From positions 310,001 to 374,000 of the forward strand of contig CAJZBQ010000048.1 of NCBI GenBank assembly GCA_914767885.1: DNA of 64,000 nt. The letters run 5' to 3'. A program made the translations under genes and the position numbers. The notes below the pieces were generated by a model. That model ran no database searches and was not told where the DNA came from. It saw only the letters and a list, made by a program, of their open reading frames with translations. The stretch is from Blepharisma stoltei (taxonomy: Eukaryota > Ciliophora > Heterotrichea > Heterotrichida > Blepharismidae). How positions within the stretch are numbered: the first letter of the stretch is position 1; each line of letters opens with the position of its first letter. Below, in pieces: positions 37,275 to 47,494 of the stretch.

Positions 37275-39396
37275 CTAATTACAATTTGGAAAGCAATCCA
37301 AGATTAAATTCTTTGAGACCTTCCTATTTTTAAGCAAAATTGTTTCGGGATTAGTTGTGTGGTCAAGCATAGATGCCAACCCCCCACACCCACCCCGTTT
37401 TGATGTATACATCACACCCCCACCCCTGTATGGATCACACCCCCACCCCCGTATGGATCACACCCCCACCCCCTCAGATAGTATGTATGGATCACACCCC
37501 CACCCCCCTTGCATCTATGGATCCCACCCACACCCCCATTCCGTTAATAGATGCCCACCCCCACCCCCCTATATAATGTAAACTGTATTAAAGGCAAATA
37601 AAACGTATTAATTGCTCACAGCATAAAAAATTCAAAGTCATAGGGATGAAAAAAAAATCGGATACAGTGTGCTAACGAGGAAGTATATTTTCAATGAACC
37701 TTCAAGCACATACCTCATGTTTTAAATCATATAAAGGTCAAAAAATTTCTAAAGAATGCAGGCTATAGAAGTTTCCTATGTTTGGCGCTGTAAGGCCGAT
37801 AAATTCTGATCGGAATTTATCGGGTAGGTTGCACCAAATCAATGCCTTGGTCGGACCAAAAAGCGATTTGGTCCGACGAACTTGGAAAGCTCCTGGGAAA
37901 ATGTCTGCGCTTTTAGCGCTATATAGAGGAAACCTCTATAGCTCCCCCCGCCATTTAATAACGAACAAAACCGTCATATTTTTCCTAAAAATTTTTCCTT
38001 AGGCTCATTTAAATACCGAACAAAATTTACTATAAAATTTATATAAGCTAATTTAGTCTTTACAGTTTACTAATTTTAAGTAGTTAGAGTAAGATAAAAG
38101 ACAAGCATAATCAAGCAAAGAGTAATAAATAAGAGCTAATATGGCTTAATCTTAAGATGGTGCTTTACTCCCCCCTCCGTAAGTGAACAAAAAAATATCG
38201 TTTGCTCAAGAAGGAGATTATTTTGTTTTTAAATTTATATATAAACTTATAGAAATATTATTTTTTTTACGAAATTTAAAAAAATCCTAATTCGCAAAAA
38301 TTGGAAAGCAAATATTAATTGAATTTTGTAAAATTTATGTTTTAAAATGCAATTTGTTTAAAATTAAAAAGAATTAGGCAAAGATTTCATTATAATAATT
38401 ATCGCTTATATATCAAACTTTTTTCCATAAAAAAATTTTTCTATTAAAAAAATTTTTGTTTGCTCACGAAGAGTGAGGGACTTTTCTAATGGTTTTGTTC
38501 GCTCACGGAGTGGGGGAGTTAGCAATAGTTATTTTTTCGCATGAATTTAGGCGCTTTCTCTTTATGCTGCCATCATTTGACTTTTTTATTATTAACCCTT
38601 TATTGAAATTTTTATATAAAAAATCATAGATATTTAATATAAATTTTATATATTTTTTTTTCCCAAAAAAAATTTTATAAGTTAGACCCATTTAACAACG
38701 AACTAAAAAAGTGTTCGTTATTAAATAGGGGGAGTAAAAGACTTTATAGAGATATCAAAATATTTTTTGAGTCATTTATTGATTCCTTTCTATGTAACAA
38801 GTTTTTTGCAATTATTTTATTTTAAATGTATTACTAATATATTGGCTATATCAGTCTATGCTAAATATACTTATGATCATTAATATTTATTTATGAATCT
38901 ATTTATGAATCCATTTATGAATTAACTAAAATTTTATTGTATGTCTTATTTGTAAGATTTTATACTTATATGTCTACCTATATGATAGAGGGGGGTAGGG
39001 GGTGGAGGGGGTGGGATCTATTAACATAGGGTGGGGGGGGATGGGGTTGGGGGGGTTGGCATCTGTGCTTGACCAAGTTGTGGAACATGCTTTTTTAAAT
39101 TTACTTTTTAGGCTAGGTGTAGAAATATCATGTGAAGCTTTTACTACCTTTGGCATAGCAAACTCGCGATGTGTTAACGAAATTTGATCTGCCTGTCTGG
39201 AAGCCAAAGACTGCTTTCTTTTTAATCTCGGAGAAATATAGGCTGTGGTTCTTATCATAGAAGGCATAGAAAGTCTAAATTTTGGAGTTGAATCAGCCTT
39301 AGAACTATATGAGTAGATAGCCCTGCAAGTATCTGATCCTTGATCTGTGTCATCTGTAAATGTTTTAAAAGGGTTTAGCCGAACTGTTTTATCCAT
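37275..39396 (-). CDS. small basic hypothetical protein, interrupted by TIR element
   Basis: Starts at ATG 39396 (MDKTVRLNPFKTF). It is rich in Ser, Lys and Arg with no recognised domain. The frame is open into the right end of the 37360-39075 element. If the element and one 7-bp target copy (1,723 bp) are removed, the frame continues ACSTTNPETILLKNRK to a TAG at 37275, giving 132 residues; if it is retained, the protein ends soon inside the element's C-rich terminus. Frame arithmetic favours removal but does not prove it, because the target repeat lacks TA. Confidence 0.55.
37763..37941. mobile_element. foldback MITE with internal hairpins
   Basis: Outer arms: CTATAGAAGTTTCCTATG at the left against GGAAACCTCTATAG at the right, continuing into GGCGCTGTAAG/CTTTTAGCGC. 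Internal hairpins are CCGATAAATTC/GGAATTTATCGG and TCGGACCAAA/TTTGGTCCGA. It abuts M2. Confidence 0.75.
37942..38734 (+). mobile_element. M2-family MITE (sister of M1) with nested M1
   Basis: Ends CTCCCCCC and GGGGGAG as in M1, but the repeated motif is ATTTAATAACGAACAAAA: two direct copies at the left (37953 and ~38008, the second diverged) and a hairpin (CATTTAACAACGAAC / GTTCGTTATTAAAT) at the right. The plan is identical to M1 with a replaced motif. Confidence 0.82.
38166..38519 (-). mobile_element. M1-family MITE nested in M2
   Basis: TTA-bounded, reverse orientation: the hairpin end is at the left (CTCCGTAAGTGAACAAAA) and the two direct motifs at the right (GTTTGCTCACGAAGAGTGAG and TTTTGTTCGCTCACGGAG). 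Confidence 0.88.
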
Positions 39397-39778
39397 TTAT
39401 AAGTATGCAACAATTGGATCTATTTGAATTTCAAAAAACAAAATTAATCAAATCAAAAATCAAGATGCAAGTGTCTGCGATTGCCAAATCTATAAAAATT
39501 AAAATAATTATAAAAATTTATATACAATATTGATTTCAACTAAGAATTAGATTTTCTATTATAATACGATAAACCTGCAAATTAAATGAATCAAACAGAT
39601 AAATAGCTATTTAAAGCAATATAAAAAAAGGTCAATTGCTTTATTTTAAAAAAAGCAAAACAATCAAAAAATTCTATAAAAGAAACTGCCATTATAAAAT
39701 CTTAATGAAATACATTTAAGAATTATTTTATATAACTAAAGCTCTCTGATTTGTTTGAAGGAAACCAATAAAATATTT
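39397..39778. other. intergenic region, nothing recognised
   Basis: AT-rich spacer between two minus-strand genes; no ORF or element terminus was seen. Confidence 0.5.
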
Positions 39779-40576
39779 TTATCAAGGCTCTATATCATTA
39801 GGACTGAACATTTTTTGTGAATTTTTTACTTTTTCCTTACTAATCAAGTTATTTTTTGCTTTAAGCTTGATTATAGGGGTTTCAATTTTCAATTCATTCG
39901 GGCTATCCAAGTCACATGTGATACTTTTATTTATCTTCGAATCTGAAAGCCTTTTACGAATGATTTTATTTGGAGTTTCAATAATTCTTTTAATTCTTAT
40001 ATTTCCAGAAACACTCTTAGTCAAAGATTTTTCCTGTTTGCCTTCAATTTCTAGCCTACATCTAAATTACTTTCCTTGAGGAATTGAATAAGTTTTATTA
40101 ACGCTCTTTCCAAAATCTCTATAAAATTTTCCTTGTTTAATACGATTTATTTTTGGTGAAGTTTTTGGTCTCAGGCCTTGCACAAAAAATTCAGAGCATA
40201 ATGGAAGTTCACCGTTGTCTCTATATGAATCTGTGATATTATTTCCTAGCTTTTTGAGAGATGAATGATGGCCTTGAAATGGTTTTATTCGAGATTGCAT
40301 TAGCAATTGCTGGTTTGGCTTACTTGGCTTATCTTTTGGAAAATTTTCAAAGCTTCCATATGAAGAAAGGTTTTTGTTGCTTTTATACCCAATACTTGAC
40401 AATTCCAAATTTATGAACTTTGACTTACTTAAAACCGGAGAAAATTCTAATGACGAAGTAAAATAAGGGCTAGCAAAATTATTGCATATTGAATCTAAAA
40501 CACTTAAAAGTCTTTCACACGTCCTTTCGCCTTTAAAGTTTCCTTGTATTTCTGTTTGTGACAAATTTTTTCTCAT
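39779..40576 (-). CDS. hypothetical basic protein with one 15-nt intron
   Basis: 260 residues from ATG 40576 to TAA at 39779; the codon before the stop is TGA, read as Trp. Without splicing a TAA at 40067 would end the protein; removing the 15-nt intron at 40056-40070 gives SIPQGKLEIEGKQEK. The composition is Ser-, Asn- and Lys-rich (SSLEFSPVLSKSK, KTSPKINRIKQGKFYRDFGK) and looks mostly disordered. No domain was recognised; similar low-complexity proteins are frequent in ciliate cytoskeleton, which is no more than a guess here. Confidence 0.7.
40056..40070 (-). other. 15-nt spliceosomal intron
   Basis: GTAATTTAGATGTAG on the minus strand; it contains an in-frame TAA. Removal keeps the frame. 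Confidence 0.85.
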
Positions 40577-41104
40577 AATTTAGTGTCCAATAAAAGTAAT
40601 AAAAAATGAATATGTTTGATGAAACTGTTCTTGATTCCTAATAGCAAGTCTCAAAAGAGAGTATTTTTAATTTATAGCTTATATAAGCTCGGAAAATAGT
40701 TATCTTAAATTAGCAGCTTTGCATATTTGATGAATTTTAAAAGTATTGAATGATTTTATCTTATAGGTTTTCTCTTTTATTTTTTTTTAAAATTGATCAT
40801 CTTTTATTAACTAGGATATTCTCAAAAATTTATTTCTACATCAAATCTATAAGTTTACTTAATAGTTTAATTGAGCTTTGAACAATTAAATAGATTATTT
40901 TAACTATTTTCATAAGATGTTGGCTTTTAATTATAAATTTAAAACTCTTTGATAAAGCTAAAGCAAGCCTTTAAAGGTCCCTATTGTAGTCTTTATTACA
41001 AGAACTCGTAGATTTTTTAATAGCTCTCGTGGCATTAATATTAAAATGCAAAGCATTTTTTGGGTATATTTATACTTTAGTAATTATTGTAGCTTTAAAA
41101 TAAA
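40577..41104. other. intergenic region, nothing recognised
   Basis: About 530 bp of AT-rich DNA upstream of the hypothetical gene and downstream of POC5. No element termini were found. Confidence 0.5.
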
Positions 41105-42385
41105 TTATTTAAGTTTTTTCCCTACAATCGGTTTATTTGGTACTTTTCCTTTTACTCTTATTTCAGGATTATTTGCATTATTCACAACTATAGTTTTTCC
41201 AACACCTTGAGATGGAGCATCTAAATTACTAGGTAAGCTCGAGAGCTGAGTAATTGATGGAGGCAATATTTCAGGTAGAGGATTATTTAATTTTGCTGCA
41301 GGCGCTGTTTGAGGTCTTCCAAACACAGGAGCAGGCTTCCAATTAGTTTGTTTTGAATCAGGAGGAATAATATTCTGAATTTCATCTAATAAGTCTTTTT
41401 CAGGTGTCTTCACTATTGCAGGCTCAACTATCTGCGTTTCTATCTTTTGTGTTGGTTCTTCAAAGCCCAAAGCAACATTATCAATAAAATTTGTAGCAGG
41501 ATTCAAAATATTCATTGCTTCAAAATTTAATGCGCAAACTCCCCTCATAAACGCTTTTTTCAAGTTGTCTTGGATATTCTTCTTTGCTTCTTCCTCTTCA
41601 TTTATTTTCGCTTCAGCTTGATTCAATCTTGCTGTCAAAAGTTCAATTTCTTTATTATACAAATTTGCTAATTCCTGCTTTTCCGCATTAATTCTGTCTT
41701 CTAGTGCTCTTTGTGTTTTCAAATGGTGATATTCAGTTCATTTTTCTTTCCATGCAGAAAAAATTTCATTCATTACATGTCTTCTCCCCATGGCTTTAGT
41801 CACCTTAAGCATTCTTTTTTTCATTTGTGAAAACTGATGATAATGAAGCCAGGATAGATAGGCTTTTGTAGCAAGCTCTGTATTGTATTTTTGATTTTTA
41901 AGATTTCCTGTGCGATTTGCCAAAGCTTCTTTTTGGTTCGTATAAGTATTGTTTAATTTTTGTGACTCTGCAAGCTGCTCTTTAAGGTGTTCCAATTCGT
42001 CTTGTTTAGAGCCCATTAATGCGTTGCACCTTTTTCTTTCAGATTCGATTGTGGTGATCTGCTCATGCAGAATTTGTCTTTTTACTGATAAAAACTCTTT
42101 GATTGTCTCGTTTCTGAAATTTCCGATCATCGAGTCTAGTCTTGTAGTGAAGTTTTCAACGTCTTGGTCAATTATTTGGGGGTGATGATACATGTTTGCC
42201 GCTTCAGGCTCTTGAATGACAGGGGTAAAACTTTGGTCTTGGGAGCTTGGAATGACAGGAGATTCGACTTCTTGGCTGTTTACTGTTGAGGTGGAGTCAG
42301 GAATTTCTTCTTTAGGCTCAGCTTCTTTGTCAGCGGATAGGCTGAGCTGTGATATTCGAATGGCATTATTTCGCTTTGGTATCAT
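41105..42385 (-). CDS. POC5: POC5-like centriolar protein
   Basis: 426 residues, with TGA at ~41737 read as Trp (FSAWKEKWTEYHHLK). An acidic disordered N-terminus (~80 residues) is followed by a long coiled coil with centrin-binding (Sfi1-type) segments AYLSWLHYHQFSQMKKR and FSAWKEKW, then a second coil (ALEDRINAEKQEL...) and LKKAFMRGVCALNFEAMNIL, which is the signature box of POC5. The Pro-rich tail ends KPIVGKKLK. POC5 binds centrin in the centriole or basal-body lumen and is needed for assembly of its distal part, appropriate for a heavily ciliated cell. It lies 32 bp from the epsilon-COP gene on the same strand. Confidence 0.88.
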
Positions 42386-42417
42386 TTAAAATAAGAATAT
42401 TAAATTTCCTTAATTTT

Positions 42418-43215
42418 TTATGAAATTAGCTGATCTAATAGCTGAGATGCGTTTTGAAGGGTCGTAAAATAGCTGTCATTTGGATTAATTTTGGCCAGCT
42501 GCTGCTCATAAATAGAAAAATCCTCCCCAGCCTGTCTTTTGCATGCAATCATATTTTTCAGTGAAATGTCCATGTTTTTCCCACCCATTTCATTTGCTAA
42601 TGATAATGCTTTATTTAAATCTTGTTCTGCTTCCTGATAATTTCCTTCTTCAAGAGCACAAATTGCTGAAGCATTTAGTAACAATGGAGAGTCCCCAAAT
42701 TTCTGTGATAATTCGCTAATATTGGAGCTTGCTTCTTCATATTCCCCTTTTAATATTTGTGTAATGGCCATCATAAACTGCAGAGATGCGTCTTCTTCGC
42801 TTTTTGATAAGGCATTTTTAAGGGTGTTTTCAGCAATTTCAGGATGTTTAAGCTTCAACATAGCACAAGCGACTAAAGCTGCTTTTTCAGGTGAAGTTTG
42901 AGGAGTTGTTTCTATTGCTTGAGAAAAGTCGCCTTCATTGATTAGAGAAATCGATTTCAGGAATTCGTGGAAATTATACTGGTCAGGTTGGATGCTGGAT
43001 GCAATTAGCTGGCCTTGGTTGACGTGTGAATTTAATAATTGAAGATTTGCAAGAGGAAGAGATGAAGGGGCACTGCTTAATGCTGTTTGCTGACCAATTT
43101 CTATCAGTGATGAATAATGAAGAAGTGCTGGGTAAACTCCTTTGCTGGCCGCATTTGAGTCAATAACACCTTTATAGTTACCTGTGAAAAATTGTCCCCT
43201 AAGTTTGTCTTCCAT
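42418..43215 (-). CDS. COPE: coatomer epsilon subunit (epsilon-COP)
   Basis: 265 residues of TPR-like alpha-solenoid. It starts MEDKLRGQFFTGNYKGVI, equivalent to the F-x-G-x-Y-x-x-x-I start of epsilon-COP, and ends SYFTTLQNASQLLDQLIS. Helical repeats with LLLNASAICALEEGNYQEAEQDLNKAL match the family. It is slightly shorter than the ~300-residue animal form. Epsilon-COP stabilises alpha-COP in the COPI coat on Golgi-to-ER vesicles. No introns, no insertions; all Trp-free, so no TGA test is possible. Confidence 0.85.
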   Translation of the reverse strand: MEDKLRGQFFTGNYKGVIDSNAASKGVYPALLHYSSLIEIGQQTALSSAPSSLPLANLQLLNSHVNQGQLIASSIQPDQYNFHEFLKSISLINEGDFSQAIETTPQTSPEKAALVACAMLKLKHPEIAENTLKNALSKSEEDASLQFMMAITQILKGEYEEASSNISELSQKFGDSPLLLNASAICALEEGNYQEAEQDLNKALSLANEMGGKNMDISLKNMIACKRQAGEDFSIYEQQLAKINPNDSYFTTLQNASQLLDQLIS

Positions 43216-43447
43216 TTATATGATTAGGATAACTAGGGAACTTATCTAGAATTTGCAATCTATAAAGTGTAGGAAATATAATTAGAACTGATTTTGAATC
43301 AAAAAAAAATTTAATAGTAAAATAAGTAAAATGAGTCATATGCCAAAATCTTCATATGAATTCATATTTAAATTATGTCATTTTTAATTTTCTAAGCCCC
43401 AAGTAGTTGAGATTTTATTTCAATAAATTAGCAATTCCCTTTCCTAA

Positions 43448-43665
43448 TATACCGTGAGCACGGTTTTAGATCGAACTGAGAACCCCCTTCCTCTCCCCCA
43501 TCCTTTGACTTTTTCAGCTTCATTGAAATCTATAAATTGAATTTGGCTTGTCAAATCCTTAGTGAGGGACTTGTAATTTTGAATTAACAATTTCGTTCAA
43601 ACTAAAACCGTCAGGGGGAGGGGAGTGGGAGCTTCAGATCGAGCCATACCTGTTCTGAAGGTATA
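43448..43665. mobile_element. foldback MITE upstream of SMC2
   Basis: TATACC at the left and GGTATA at the right bound an imperfect inverted repeat (GATCGAACTGAGAACCCCC against GGGAGCTTCAGATCGAGC). It ends 65 bp before the SMC2 start codon. The right half includes ACCGTCAGGGGGAGGGG and a GAGGGACTTGT block, both shared with the element at 57001. If eliminated, it would bring promoter sequence closer to SMC2. Confidence 0.7.
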
Positions 43666-43730
43666 ATGAATATTTTAATAATTTTAGTTTCTTAAAATAA
43701 ATTTAAATCTGTTTAGGCGGTAAAAATAAA

Positions 43731-46700
43731 ATGAGAATTAAAGAAATTGTCCTTGAAGGCTTCAAATCCTATGCCCAAAGAACTGTGATTTCTGGGTTCG
43801 ATTTTCACTTCAATGCAATCACAGGCTTTAATGGGAGTGGGAAATCAAACATTCTAGACGCCATTTGCTTCGTCCTCGGAATTTCCACACTCTCAACAGT
43901 TCGTGTTTCAAACTTGCAAGAATTGATTTATAAGAACGGCCAAGCAGGAGTCACCAGAGCAAACGTAACCATCCTTTTCGATAATACCGACAAGGAAAGG
44001 TCCTATGAAGCTTACAAAAAATGTGACCAAATATCGGTAAGAAGAGAAATTTCCATCGGTGGCCAATCCAAATACACTATAAATGGCACCAAAGTGACAG
44101 CAGAAAAAGTGAAATCTCTATTCACCATGTCAGGATTGAATGTAAACAACGCCAATTTTATGATCATGCAAGGCAGAATTACTCAAGTCACCAATATGAA
44201 GCCAGCAGAAATCCTCAGCTTAGTCGAAGAAACTGCAGGAACTAATGCTTATGAAGTCATTAAGAAGAAAACCCAAGCCACAATTGATAAGAAGAATTTT
44301 AAACTTCAAGAAATGGAAGATACGCTAAATAACGAAATAAATCCGAAGCTCGAGAATCTTCAGAAAGAAAAAGAAGAATTTCTCAGGTGGAAATCCTTGT
44401 GTGACGAACTTCAAGAACTTGGCCAAAAAATATCTGCAGCAAAATATCAGGAGCTGCTTAATGAAATCAAAAACTCTGAAGAATTGGCAAGAGACTTTGA
44501 TAACCAAAATGAGAGTTTAGCAAAAAAAGAGGCAGTCGTTAAGAAAAAGCTTGCAAAAGCGACACATGAGTATGAAGAACTTATGAAGAAAAGCCAAGCT
44601 CTTGTGTCTGAAGAAGAACAGAGGAAATTAGATGAGCTGAGAGTTCATAAGGAAAAATCTGAAATGGAGCTTAAGAGGAAAACTAAAGAGATGGGCGAAA
44701 AAACTTCAGAAATCAATGGGGTCACGAAAACCCTGGTATCATTGAACTCAGATATTGTGAGAAATAAGCAACAGCTAGTGGAACTAAAAGGTAGTAAAGA
44801 GAAACTTGATCGAGAAGTTAAAGAGAAAAAAGATGAACTTGAAAGTCTACAGACTAGAAAACAAGCTCTTGAACAAGGAATTCCGCTTGAAGATGATTTA
44901 AATGAGTCCAGGATCCAGACAAAGGAAAGAGCTCTTGATAAAGTCAAACAAGAAATCGCTACCACTGACTTAAAAATTCAGCAGTCTAAGAAAAAATATG
45001 AAGCCAAATTAGCCCAAATTTCTAGAAATAGAGAAAATCATGACCAAGGCGCTGGCGAAATTAACGCAATCCAAGAGCGCATTCAAGAAATCCAAGAAGA
45101 ATTAGAAAAAAGAGGTGGAAAAGATTTTGATAGAGATTTAAGACAGCTTGAAAATGAGAAACAAGAATTGGAGCAAGAAATCCGCAATGCTGAAAGGCAT
45201 CTGACAGAACTAAACGCAAATCGATTTAGCTTAGATTATTCTGATCCAGAGCCAGGCTTTGATAGAAATAAAGTGAAAGGAAGAGTCATAAGACTTATTA
45301 ATATCAAGCATGAAAAGTATGCACGTGGGCTTGAAGCTGGAGCTGCTGGAGGCCTTTTCAGTGTTGTTGTTGATACAGATGTTACTGGGCAACTCCTACT
45401 TAGAAGAAGAGCATTAGGAAATGTCAAAATTCTTCCTAACAATAAAATGCAGCCGACTATAATATCAAATGATATAAAGAGAAGGGTTTCTGACATTTTT
45501 GGACAGAGAGCTCAAGTGGCCTTAGATCTAATTGAGTATGACCCTCAAATTCATAACTCCATCGCTCATGTTTTTGGGAATTTTTATGTATGTGAAACTA
45601 AAGAAATGGCTCAAAGAATTGCTTATTCCAATGATATCAGGAAAATAGCAGTAACTCTAGAAGGCGATTTATATGATCCTAATGGCTCAATTAGTGGTGG
45701 ACAAAGTCTTAACAGTTCTTCAATGCTAGAAAGCTTGAATAGAATCCATCAATTCGAGTACGCCCATAAAAATGCAAAAAGAAAGCTCGAAGAAATTATG
45801 GTAAAAATAAATAATATCGGGCAGCAGCAAAAATCACTGCAAAAGCTTAGAAATGAATTAGATATCAAAAACAATGATTTGCGAAACAAAGAAGCTATGC
45901 AAAAAGAGTCCTCTTTTGCCAGACTGCAAGAAGAAGTCGAAGAACTCAAAGGAAACTTACAAGTTTTCCAGCAGAACATTATAGATCTCAATAGAAATAG
46001 AGCAGATATTGAAAAAGAAATAGTTACTTTAAAAAGAGAAAGCCAAAAAGGTGTGGATCAGGCAGAAGTCCTTAGAAAAACCCTTGCAAAAACTGACAAA
46101 GAGTTTAAACAGCTAAATAAGTCAAGAGACGTCATAAGGGACAAAATATGCGAAGTTGAAGAAGAAACGGAATCGAAAGAAAAAGATAAAGTATTTGAGG
46201 AGGACAAGCTAAGAAACCTTAATAATGAAGCTGATAGAGAAAAGAGAGAGTTAGATAAGCTGAGGGAGCTGGTAGCAAAAATAGTAAAAGAATTTGAGCA
46301 TGCAAATCTACAGTATGAACTATTATTAGAAAAAATCGCATTAAATACAACAGCTCAAGAAGAAATCAAGAAAACCAAAGAAAACTTCGAAAGAGAAATC
46401 GAAAATATTCACAAAGACTTGCAAAGCCTCGAAAATAAAAAGAAAAATCTTCAAAAAACGCTTGAAAAAGCTTTTAGAGAAACGAGAGCTTTAGAAGATC
46501 AAAATCCTTGGCTTTCTGACTTTGACATGGACCTTTCTAATTTTGACAGAAACATCGAAGAAGGCCGATATTTACGTCTAAAAGACGAAATAGACAAACA
46601 GTCTAAAAGAGTCAACAAAAAAGTATCAAGCACCCTCGACGACCAAGAAAAGAGATTCAAACAGCTGACAGAAAAAAGAAAAATCGTTTTAGGAGACAAA

Positions 46701-47228
46701 GAAAAGCTTCAAGAGCTCATCGAAGACTTAGATAAAAGAAAGCAAGAGTGCATTAAAAAGACATGGATAGAAGTCGACAAACATCTTGGAAATATTTTTA
46801 GCACGTTAATACCAGGGACCACCGCCAAACTAGTAGAAATTGATGATGAGCTAACAGGGCTTGAAATGAAGGTTGGCTTCAGTGGAGTCTGGAAAAAGAG
46901 CTTAACTGAGCTTAGCGGAGGACAAAGGTCTATTTTAGCTCTTTCCTTCATATTAGCATTGCTCAAGTACAACCCAGCCCCTATTTACATTCTTGATGAA
47001 ATCGACGCAGCTCTAGATATGTCGCACACCCAAAATATTGGCCAAATGGTTTCGACCCACTTTTCTGAGTCACAATTTATTGTAGTATCCTTAAAAGAAG
47101 GAATGTTCACCAACGCCAATGTGCTCTTCAGAACTCAATTCATTGACGGCAAAAGTACTGTGGAGCGGCACGCTCTCAGAATTAACTCTGCTGATGAGCA
47201 GCATAGGTCCAAAAAGAGTTTCAGATAA
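43731..47228 (+). CDS. SMC2: SMC2, condensin ATPase subunit
   Basis: 1,165 residues, uninterrupted. Walker A is GFNGSGKSN near residue 32, preceded by MRIKEIVLEGFKSYAQRT, which is the SMC2 start; the Q-loop is FMIMQGRITQV. Two long coiled coils flank a hinge (~residues 510-680, with KGRVIRLINIK and GGLFSVVVDTDVTG). The signature LTELSGGQRSILALS, Walker B IYILDEIDAALD and D-loop are at the C-terminus. With SMC4 it forms the condensin core that compacts mitotic and micronuclear chromosomes. The absence of any IES over 3.5 kb contrasts with its neighbours. Confidence 0.95.
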   Translation: MRIKEIVLEGFKSYAQRTVISGFDFHFNAITGFNGSGKSNILDAICFVLGISTLSTVRVSNLQELIYKNGQAGVTRANVTILFDNTDKERSYEAYKKCDQISVRREISIGGQSKYTINGTKVTAEKVKSLFTMSGLNVNNANFMIMQGRITQVTNMKPAEILSLVEETAGTNAYEVIKKKTQATIDKKNFKLQEMEDTLNNEINPKLENLQKEKEEFLRWKSLCDELQELGQKISAAKYQELLNEIKNSEELARDFDNQNESLAKKEAVVKKKLAKATHEYEELMKKSQALVSEEEQRKLDELRVHKEKSEMELKRKTKEMGEKTSEINGVTKTLVSLNSDIVRNKQQLVELKGSKEKLDREVKEKKDELESLQTRKQALEQGIPLEDDLNESRIQTKERALDKVKQEIATTDLKIQQSKKKYEAKLAQISRNRENHDQGAGEINAIQERIQEIQEELEKRGGKDFDRDLRQLENEKQELEQEIRNAERHLTELNANRFSLDYSDPEPGFDRNKVKGRVIRLINIKHEKYARGLEAGAAGGLFSVVVDTDVTGQLLLRRRALGNVKILPNNKMQPTIISNDIKRRVSDIFGQRAQVALDLIEYDPQIHNSIAHVFGNFYVCETKEMAQRIAYSNDIRKIAVTLEGDLYDPNGSISGGQSLNSSSMLESLNRIHQFEYAHKNAKRKLEEIMVKINNIGQQQKSLQKLRNELDIKNNDLRNKEAMQKESSFARLQEEVEELKGNLQVFQQNIIDLNRNRADIEKEIVTLKRESQKGVDQAEVLRKTLAKTDKEFKQLNKSRDVIRDKICEVEEETESKEKDKVFEEDKLRNLNNEADREKRELDKLRELVAKIVKEFEHANLQYELLLEKIALNTTAQEEIKKTKENFEREIENIHKDLQSLENKKKNLQKTLEKAFRETRALEDQNPWLSDFDMDLSNFDRNIEEGRYLRLKDEIDKQSKRVNKKVSSTLDDQEKRFKQLTEKRKIVLGDKEKLQELIEDLDKRKQECIKKTWIEVDKHLGNIFSTLIPGTTAKLVEIDDELTGLEMKVGFSGVWKKSLTELSGGQRSILALSFILALLKYNPAPIYILDEIDAALDMSHTQNIGQMVSTHFSESQFIVVSLKEGMFTNANVLFRTQFIDGKSTVERHALRINSADEQHRSKKSFR

Positions 47229-47230
47229 GC

Positions 47231-47494
47231 TAAGGACCCCCCCCCCTCATTTGTCGAATTTTCTAGTCTTTTTTTTTATAAGAATTTTTTTTTTCAGGAC
47301 CTCATTTGTCCCAAAAATCTAGTCAAAACGATTTGTCCAAATTTTCTAGTCTTTTTTGCATTTTTTCGAATGCCCTAAATTCTAGTTTTTTACTTTAAAA
47401 AAACTAGAAAATGAGACAATTGAGGTCCTGAAAATTTTTTTTCTCTATCAAAAATTTTGACTAGAAAATTGGACAAATGAGGGGGGGTCCTTAT
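47231..47494. mobile_element. TIR MITE between SMC2 and calreticulin
   Basis: TAAGGACCCCCC at the left and GGGGGGTCCTTA at the right, starting 2 bp after the SMC2 stop. Subterminal motifs ATTTGTC-(4-7)-TCTAGTC occur three times at the left and in reverse complement twice at the right. TA-bounded. No ORF. Confidence 0.85.

Larger units (their letters stand above)
37360..39075. mobile_element. 1.7-kb TIR element with nested MITEs
   Basis: Termini TGGTCAAGCATAGATGCCAA (left) and TTGGCATCTGTGCTTGACCA (right) are inverted repeats, flanked by AGTTGTG at 37353-37359 and 39076-39082 (7-bp target duplication). The left subterminal region has a tandem repeat of about 20-30 bp built on TATGGATCACACCCCCACCC (37420-37575); the right has G-rich counterparts (38990-39060). 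No transposase ORF is seen, so it is non-autonomous. It contains three nested elements: 37763-37941, M2 at 37942-38734 and M1 at 38166-38519. Confidence 0.85.

Noticed and set aside
37357-37581. Pro/His-rich ORFs in overlapping frames
   Set aside because: Translation of the C-rich subterminal tandem of the TIR element in several frames; not genes.
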